In this document: positions 23,286 to 27,430 of the stretch, one piece after another
Position numbering within the stretch: position 1 is the stretch's first letter
Layout of the letters: every line of letters begins with the position of its first letter
NCBI GenBank assembly: GCA_036745245.1
Contig: DAIOGN010000031.1
Coordinates: forward strand, 1-27,430
DNA length: 27,430 nt
Direction: 5' to 3'
DNA from: DAIOGN01 sp036745245
Lineage (GTDB): Bacteria; Zixibacteria; MSB-5A5; JAUVRN01
Notes under the pieces: generated by a model
Seen by the model: only the letters and a program-made list of their open reading frames with translations
The model's database searches: none
What the model was told of the DNA's origin: nothing
Position numbers and translations under genes: made by a program

Positions 23286-25035
23286 AACCGCGGTCGCACT
23301 CTCGCTCTGGCTCCTGTGTGCCCTGGTGGCACCGGCCGGCGCGCAGCAGGAGGAGCGCCCGCAGGTCGTCCTTCAGCGTGCCGAGGGCGCTCTGAAGCAG
23401 GGCGATTTCGAAACGGCCTTCCGGGATTTCTCGGCGTACGCCGACAGGTACGAAGCCTCTCCCGCGTACAGCACTGCCGTGCTCGGCGCAGCCAAAGCCG
23501 CACTCTACAGTGGCAGGTACGAAGAAGCGCTGAAGTATGCGGACCTCTACGTCAAATTGCCGCCCACCTCCACACAAGCCGTCGCCTATCTCTACCGCGG
23601 CAACGCACTGGCCGCGCGCTATCAGGTGAAAGAAGCGCTGGCCGCCTACTCAGAGGGCTTCAAACGCACCGGCGATCCCAACCACCGGCAGGCGTTCATC
23701 ACCGTGACCGGGCGGCTGGCGGGACTGCTCGATCCGCGACAGGCGCAGAAGATCTTCACTTTTGAATTACCTCACGACATGGCTGCGCCCGCCTGGCGGC
23801 AGATCGGCTCGGGCCTCGAAGCCACCGGGCAGAAGTATCTGGCGATGCGCTACTACGCGGGGCTCGCAGAACGATTCGTCGGACTGGATGTGGGTGAGTC
23901 CGCAGAGGCGCGGCGTTCGGCGCTGGAGGCTGAACTCGCCAAGTCCATTCGCATTGGTGTGGTCGCGCCGCTCTCCGGTAACCTCGCCAAGTACGGCGAG
24001 GAGATGAATCAGGGCATCGCGATGGCGGCTCGCGAGTTTCGCGAGAAGAGCGGACGCGAAGTGGAATTGATCGTAGAGGACTCGAAGGGATTGCCGGTGT
24101 CGGCCACGCGCGCGTGCCAGTCGATCCTCGACCGCGAACCGGCGGCCGTGATCGGGCCGCTCACTTCGGCCTCCGCCATCGGCTGCGCGGCAGCCGCCGC
24201 GGCGCGGGAGGTGCCCATCATCGTGCCGGCGGCCAGCGAATCGGAACTGGCCAGCCTGGGCGACCAGGTGTACTGTCTGTCGCCGTCGCTTGAAACCTAC
24301 GGCAGGAACCTCGGCTGGTTCACCGTGGAGACGTTGGGTCTGTGCTCGCATCTGGTGGTGGCCCCCGATGACGATTTCGGTCACCGCATGGCGGCTGCCT
24401 ACCGGCAGGCGGTGGAGGAAGCCGGCGGAACGATCTGGAGGGAAGCGTTCTACGCGCCGGGCGTTCCCGACTTTGGACCGTATCTCAAGGCCTTCAGGTC
24501 GAGCTTCCTCGACACACTCTCCGATACTTCATGGTCGCGCGGCACGGACGGGAAGAAGCGCGACGCCGAAGAGATTCCGGTGTNNNNNNNNNNCCCCGGA
24601 TACGCCGAAGACCTGGTGCAGCTCGTGCCGCAGGTACGCTTTTACAAGATCGAAGGCCGGCTGGTGGGCACCGACGCGTTTGCGGATGAAGAGGTGATGA
24701 TGCGCGTGGGCGGCAATCTCGAAGAAGCCGTGTTCGCATCGGTGGAACCTCTGGCCTCGGGCAGCCTCGAGTGGGAGCAGTTCTCAAGCAAATTCGCGCG
24801 CGCCCACGGCCGACCGCCCGGACGACTCGCGGCTCTGGGATACGACGCGTTTCGGCTGGTGGCTGGTGCCATGACTCCCACCCTGGTGACGCCGGGCGTG
24901 ATCGGCGACTATCTCGGCGGCGTGGACAGCTTCGATGGTGCCATGGGAAGAGTCGAGTTCGATTTTTCCGGCGAGAACACGCGCGTTCCCCTCTACTACA
25001 TTCGCGGCAGCAAAGTGTTCGCTGCCAGGCGCTAG
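23266..25035 (+). CDS. Exported TPR plus type-1 periplasmic-binding protein (LpoA-like), with a gap
   Basis: Two modules follow a signal peptide (hydrophobic core VALSLWLLCALVAPAGA, cleavage near AGA-QQ). Residues about 26-200 are TPR-like helices (AEGALKQGDFETAFRDFSAYADRY, SGRYEEALKYADLYVKLPP). From about 226 a type-1 periplasmic-binding or ANF-receptor fold begins (KSIRIGVVAPLSGNLAKYGEEMNQGIAMAA; AVIGPLTSASAIGCAAAAAAREVPIIVPAASE). This order recalls penicillin-binding-protein activators such as LpoA, although branched-chain amino acid binding proteins share the second domain. The start is TTG 23266, because earlier in-frame Met codons lie deep inside the DUF151 gene and give no signal peptide. 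The 10-N gap at 24584 must be 1 mod 3 long to keep the frame. Confidence 0.85.
   Translation: MAITRCKTAVALSLWLLCALVAPAGAQQEERPQVVLQRAEGALKQGDFETAFRDFSAYADRYEASPAYSTAVLGAAKAALYSGRYEEALKYADLYVKLPPTSTQAVAYLYRGNALAARYQVKEALAAYSEGFKRTGDPNHRQAFITVTGRLAGLLDPRQAQKIFTFELPHDMAAPAWRQIGSGLEATGQKYLAMRYYAGLAERFVGLDVGESAEARRSALEAELAKSIRIGVVAPLSGNLAKYGEEMNQGIAMAAREFREKSGREVELIVEDSKGLPVSATRACQSILDREPAAVIGPLTSASAIGCAAAAAAREVPIIVPAASESELASLGDQVYCLSPSLETYGRNLGWFTVETLGLCSHLVVAPDDDFGHRMAAAYRQAVEEAGGTIWREAFYAPGVPDFGPYLKAFRSSFLDTLSDTSWSRGTDGKKRDAEEIPVXXXXPGYAEDLVQLVPQVRFYKIEGRLVGTDAFADEEVMMRVGGNLEEAVFASVEPLASGSLEWEQFSSKFARAHGRPPGRLAALGYDAFRLVAGAMTPTLVTPGVIGDYLGGVDSFDGAMGRVEFDFSGENTRVPLYYIRGSKVFAARR
24584..24593. other. 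Assembly gap (10 N)
   Basis: The gap lies between EEIPV and PGYAEDLV of the TPR/binding protein. Related proteins, as I recall them, have about five hydrophobic residues here, so only a few codons should be missing. Confidence 0.98.
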
Positions 25036-25039
25036 CGAC

Positions 25040-25855
25040 ATGGTCACGCAGTGGGAAGGGCGGTACGAGGATCTGTTGGCCTCTGTGCGCCCCTTTGGCT
25101 CTGCGGTGGTGGCCTACTCAGGAGGCGTGGACAGCACGCTGGTGGTGAAGGCGTGCGCCGACGCGCTCGGGACAACGCGGGTGATTGCAGCGCTCGGTGT
25201 GTCCGCTTCGCTTGCGCCACGCGAACGCGATGGCGCGAAAGACACGCTGGTGTCCGCGGGACTGGCCGGGTGTCTGCGTGAAGTGGAGACGCACGAGCAA
25301 TCCGAGCGCGCCTATCAACTGAACAATCCCGACCGCTGCTTTCACTGCAAAACCGAGTTGTACTCGGAATTGCGTGCGCTGGCCGAAGCGAACGGCATCG
25401 AAACCATTGCGAACGGCAACAATCTCGACGATCTGGGCGACTTTCGTCCGGGCATGGACGCCGCCCGTGAGCGCGGCATCCGCAGCCCGCTGATCGACGC
25501 GCGCTTCACGAAGGACGATGTCAGAAACGTGGCGCGTGGCCTCGCGCTGCCCAACTGGGACAAGCCGGCGGCTCCGTGTCTGGCGTCGCGTGTGCCGCAC
25601 GGCACGGAGGTAAACCCCGAAACGCTCCACCGCATCGCCCAGGCCGAGGCGGTTTTGCACGATCTGGGCCTTCGCGGGTTTCGCGTGCGTCACCACGGCG
25701 ACGTGGCGCGCATCGAATTGCCCGAAGAGCACTGGGCGTTCTTTGAAGACGGTTCCCGCCGGGCAGACGTAGAGGCGGCTCTCATCCACTGCGGGTATCG
25801 GTTCGTGGCGCTCGATCTGGGCGGCTACCGGCAGGGAAAGGCGGTGATTCGATGA
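25040..25855 (+). CDS. larE: ATP-dependent sacrificial sulfur transferase LarE
   Basis: 271 residues of the PP-loop family. SGGVDS (27-32) is the pyrophosphate-binding loop, DRCFHCK gives Cys100 and Cys103, and KPAAPCLASRVPHG holds Cys180, at the position where LarE gives up its own sulfur (Cys176 in Lactobacillus plantarum). LarE sulfurates pyridinium dicarboxylate mononucleotide in making the nickel-pincer cofactor of lactate racemase and related enzymes. No extra C-terminal Cys cluster suggesting the [4Fe-4S] type is seen. larB, larC and larA are not in the window. ATG 25040 follows the previous stop by 4 nt with no clear Shine-Dalgarno sequence, and the end overlaps the next gene by 4 nt. 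Confidence 0.92.
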   Translation: MVTQWEGRYEDLLASVRPFGSAVVAYSGGVDSTLVVKACADALGTTRVIAALGVSASLAPRERDGAKDTLVSAGLAGCLREVETHEQSERAYQLNNPDRCFHCKTELYSELRALAEANGIETIANGNNLDDLGDFRPGMDAARERGIRSPLIDARFTKDDVRNVARGLALPNWDKPAAPCLASRVPHGTEVNPETLHRIAQAEAVLHDLGLRGFRVRHHGDVARIELPEEHWAFFEDGSRRADVEAALIHCGYRFVALDLGGYRQGKAVIR

Positions 25856-26064
25856 CCGACGGACGCGTGGCCATGAAGATGGTGGTGGACGGCAAAGTTC
25901 GCGAGATCACCGTGGAACAGCTGGTGATTTCCAACCAGTTGTCTCAGGAAGCCCTCGTGAGCCTTCTGGTGAAGAAAAAGCTGATCGATCCCAGGGACTT
26001 ACTTAACGAGATCGAGCAGATCCGCAAGGAGCGCTACCGTGAGGGCGAACCCGACGCAAGTTGA
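25852..26064 (+). CDS. Small conserved-looking hypothetical protein
   Basis: 70 residues starting at an ATGA overlap with larE. After a short beta-like start (VAMKMVVDGKVREITVEQLV) the rest is predicted helical and charged (SQEALVSLLVKKKLIDPRDLLNEIEQIRKERYREG). The LVKKKLIDPRDLLNEIE pattern resembles short winged or coiled segments seen in regulatory proteins, but I do not recognise a family. The overlaps on both sides argue that it is translated. Confidence 0.6.
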   Translation: MTDGRVAMKMVVDGKVREITVEQLVISNQLSQEALVSLLVKKKLIDPRDLLNEIEQIRKERYREGEPDAS

Positions 26065-26503
26065 GGACCCGGTGAATGCGCCTTCGTCCGACGAACTGAC
26101 CTGGCGTTGTCATCCGGCCCGGCGGCAGCCCGTGAAGGCCGCGATCGTGGTGGTGGTGCAGGCGGGGCTCTTTCTCCTTCTGGCGCAGTACACAGCCAGC
26201 ATTCCGTTCGCTCTCGTGCTCTCGGTGGTTTTGTTCTTGTCACTTTCGGCGTACTATTTCCCCACGTGGTACCGGCTGACCGGGCAGGGCGTTTTTGTGA
26301 AGACCCTCATCACCCGCTTTGAGCGCCCGTGGAACACCTACCGGAGCCACTGGCCGGATCGCAACGGTGTGCTATTGTCGCCCTTTCCGCGCCGCTCGCG
26401 CCTGGAGAACTTCCGCGGACTGTTCGTGCGCTTCGAAAACAATCGTGAGGATGTGGTCGCGTTCGTGCGTCGCTACGTTCCCCCGCCGGAGACAGACACG
26501 TGA
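26039..26503 (+). CDS. Two-helix membrane protein with possible bacterial PH-like tail
   Basis: 154 residues. Two hydrophobic helices (about 32-50, AAIVVVVQAGLFLLLAQY; about 54-72, PFALVLSVVLFLSLSAYYF) precede a segment reading YRLTGQGVFVKTLITRFERPWNTY, then FRGLFVRFENNREDVVAFV. That order is typical of small membrane proteins with a bacterial PH-like domain (inference). GTG 26039 has AAGGAG at 26026-26031, 7 nt upstream, and overlaps the previous gene. GTG 26072 is the alternative start. The end overlaps the next gene by 4 nt. Confidence 0.7.
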   Translation: MRANPTQVEDPVNAPSSDELTWRCHPARRQPVKAAIVVVVQAGLFLLLAQYTASIPFALVLSVVLFLSLSAYYFPTWYRLTGQGVFVKTLITRFERPWNTYRSHWPDRNGVLLSPFPRRSRLENFRGLFVRFENNREDVVAFVRRYVPPPETDT

Positions 26504-26952
26504 GCTGGTTTGGCAGCCAGGATCTGTCGGGATCGGAGCCCATCCCGGAAGATGAAGAACGCGTGCTCAACAAACTGGCCGAGCGCGTGGTGCGCTGGAA
26601 GATGACGGTGCCGGCCATCGTGTTTCTCGAGTCGGTGAAGCCTCTCAACTACATCGGTTCGCAGACTCTGGTGTTCTTCGAACCCATGGTGCAGGCGGTG
26701 TTCAATTTCGCGGAATACGATTCGTTCCGGCGCGCCATGGAACGGCGCGAAAATGTGGAACGGCTCATGCAGAAGATCGAGGCCGCGGATGCCGTGGAGC
26801 AGACGTGGGAGCGCGAATATCGGAAACGTTTGAAGCAGGCTCGCAAGGAGTCGCGCTCGTGGCTGGTGCGCCTGCGGTTACGCACGCCGCGCGTGGAGAT
26901 GCCGCCGCGTGATATGGCGCCACCCCCGGAGCCGCCGGCATCGGGCGCCTAA
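26500..26952 (+). CDS. Hypothetical protein with helical core and coiled-coil-like tail
   Basis: 150 residues, GTG 26500 in a GTGA overlap with the previous gene. RVVRWKMTVPAIVFLESVKPLNYIGSQTLVFFEPMVQAVFN is a long apolar stretch that could lie in or on the membrane. It is followed by a charged helix (YDSFRRAMERRENVERLMQKIEAADAVEQTWEREYRKRLKQARKE) and a Pro-rich end. I have the impression that the core is conserved in several candidate phyla but know no function. It is the last gene before the tRNA. Confidence 0.65.
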   Translation: MSWFGSQDLSGSEPIPEDEERVLNKLAERVVRWKMTVPAIVFLESVKPLNYIGSQTLVFFEPMVQAVFNFAEYDSFRRAMERRENVERLMQKIEAADAVEQTWEREYRKRLKQARKESRSWLVRLRLRTPRVEMPPRDMAPPPEPPASGA

Positions 26953-26959
26953 ATACACC

Positions 26960-26987
26960 TTGAATTGTCCTGCCTGGAATCTACATT
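26960..26987 (+). promoter_or_regulatory. Possible promoter for tRNA-Ala
   Basis: TTGAAT (26960-26965) and TACATT (26982-26987) are 16 nt apart, each matching four of six consensus bases. The predicted transcription start near 26994 would give a 17-nt leader before the tRNA. Confidence 0.4.
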
Positions 26988-27010
26988 ACTCGATCGCGAT
27001 CTGAATGCGT

Positions 27011-27083
27011 GGGGCAGTAGCTCAGCTGGGAGAGCGGTACGTTCGCAACGTACAGGTCGGCGGTTCGATCCCGCTCTGCTCCA
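27011..27083 (+). tRNA. tRNA-Ala, anticodon CGC
   Basis: 73 nt that fold as a full cloverleaf. The acceptor GGGGCAG pairs with CTGCTCC and includes G3:U70, the alanine identity pair. The D-stem is GCTC/GAGC, the anticodon stem GTACG/CGTAC with loop TTCGCAA gives CGC at 34-36, and the T-arm has TTCGATC. The discriminator base is A73. The next bases are CTT, so CCA is not encoded and must be added. It reads GCG codons. Confidence 0.96.
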
Positions 27084-27097
27084 CTTATACTTGCGTG

Positions 27098-27124
27098 AAG
27101 GCCGTTCTAGTTGGACGGCCTTTT
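27098..27124 (+). terminator. Rho-independent terminator of the tRNA
   Basis: AAGGCCGT (27098-27105) pairs perfectly with ACGGCCTT (27115-27122) around a 9-nt loop, and TTTT runs 27121-27124. It lies 14 nt after the tRNA end. Confidence 0.85.
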
Positions 27125-27144
27125 CCACTTCATTCCATTGGTCG

Positions 27145-27168
27145 TGGGAGGGCGAGGCTCCTGCCGAG
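27145..27168. repeat. Partial dispersed repeat ending at a gap
   Basis: GGGAGGGCGAGGCTCCTGCC then GAG, up to the N run. The part GGCTC-CTGCC-GAG would close a 5-bp hairpin if CC follows in the gap. I recall closely similar sequences as abundant intergenic repeats in several uncultured and Planctomycetes/Verrucomicrobia-type genomes (recollection, not a search). Only this one copy is in the window. Confidence 0.5.
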
Positions 27169-27178
27169 NNNNNNNNNN
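27169..27178. other. Assembly gap (10 N) inside repeats
   Basis: The gap has a dispersed-looking repeat on its left and an inverted copy of the 21541 REP-like element on its right, which explains why assembly broke here. Confidence 0.98.
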
Positions 27179-27267
27179 CCCCCGTCATCACTTTGCACAC
27201 TTCGTTCGCGAAGAGACAGCCAGTGCGCGTGGCAGAGTGTGCAAAGTGACAACCGGGGTCTGACCCC
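27179..27267. repeat. Inverted pair of the REP-like element (BIME-like), left copy cut by the gap
   Basis: 27237-27267 (GTGTGCAAAGTGAC, AACCGGGGTCTGACCCC) is copy 2 of the element at 21541. The reverse complement of 27179-27200 reads GTGTGCAAAGTGATGACGGG and on, matching the first 22 bases of copy 1 with one difference. Two copies therefore face each other around a 36-nt spacer, and the outer part of the left copy is missing in the gap. The perfect arms are 27188-27200 and 27237-27249. Confidence 0.75.
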
Positions 27268-27270
27268 ATT

Positions 27271-27430
27271 CGTCCGCGCTAGGTGGGGAGTTAGCGGTGC
27301 CCTGTCACCCGGAATCCGCTCTACCGGGACTGATGCCGGCCTGAGGCCTGACGGCCTGTTCGACGCGGTCGGTGCGGCGATGTTGAAACTCAGGTCCTGT
27401 GCAAGGGGAGTTTACCCAACCCCGTCAGGT
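27271..27430 (+). ncRNA. ffs: Signal recognition particle RNA, large (Alu-containing) type, 5' part
   Basis: The sequence CGCTAGGTGGGGAG, then TAGCGGTGCCCTGT, then AATCCGCTCTA is the 5' Alu-domain signature of large bacterial SRP RNA, as in Bacillus subtilis scRNA. Near the window end, AGGTCCTGTGCAAGGGGAG and ACCCCGTCAGGT match the strand leading into the domain IV hexaloop/GNAR hairpin, which would continue CCGGAAGGAAGCAG. The RNA scaffolds Ffh for co-translational membrane targeting, and the large form also has an elongation-arrest domain. The window ends inside the RNA, so the 3' half is missing. The exact 5' end is uncertain by several nucleotides. No clear promoter is seen between it and the REP-like element directly upstream. 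Confidence 0.9.

Noticed and set aside
24564..24612. A 10-base shared sequence (ACGCCGAAGA) on both sides of the third gap, considered as a repeat-driven break.
   Set aside because: It is too short to matter for assembly, and the protein family pattern continues normally across the gap.

Overview
The window is a high-GC bacterial scaffold fragment with four 10-N assembly gaps (470-479, 12250-12259, 24584-24593, 27169-27178). The cell has an outer membrane: there is a beta-barrel protein, several exported proteins, and a periplasmic TPR plus binding-protein hybrid. The gene mix is DUF2480 next to an A-type Fe-S carrier, DUF1015, several Ser/Thr kinase-TolB-TPR proteins, a DUF5117-type metalloprotease and a large Alu-type SRP RNA. 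This points to an uncultured deep-branching Gram-negative lineage, perhaps an FCB-group candidate phylum (Eisenbacteria or Krumholzibacteria-like) or Acidobacteriota. That placement is inference; no 16S rRNA is present.

Left region (1-5174, plus strand): a propeller lipoprotein that looks chimeric at a gap; an IscA-type carrier with a near-consensus promoter, followed by a DUF2480 protein; a long perfect inverted repeat acting as terminator; selenophosphate synthetase (selD); a HAD hydrolase; and a DUF1015 protein. The selD reading frame extends 93 nt upstream of its first ATG through an in-frame TGA at 2191-2193. That TGA sits exactly where the family has its catalytic Cys or Sec. SelD here is therefore very probably itself a selenoprotein, which implies that the organism decodes Sec.

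Central region (5305-20805, minus strand, about 15.5 kb in one direction): in transcription order, a small glycine-zipper protein, three tandem soluble kinase-TolB-TPR proteins (20471-13786), a signal-peptide zinc metalloprotease (broken by a gap), an S9 prolyl-oligopeptidase-type peptidase, a fourth kinase of the same architecture but with a transmembrane helix, and an outer-membrane beta-barrel. Several junctions are tightly coupled (1 nt and 12 nt). A plausible reading is a signalling plus extracytoplasmic peptide-degradation locus, but the functional link is not shown by sequence.

Right region (20891-27430, plus strand): pth from a promoter so close to its TTG start that the mRNA should be leaderless; the ribosomal cluster rpsF-rpsR-rplI; a bifunctional-nuclease-domain protein; a TPR plus type-1 periplasmic-binding protein; larE; three overlapping small unknown genes; tRNA-Ala(CGC) with its terminator; and, at the right edge, the 5' part of a large SRP RNA cut by the window end.

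Dispersed palindromic (REP-like) elements with a GGGGTC/GGGGCC core occur at 2026-2108, 8798-8846, 21541-21571 and 27179-27267. A different dispersed-looking repeat lies at 27145-27168, against a gap. No transposase, CRISPR array or prophage gene was seen.
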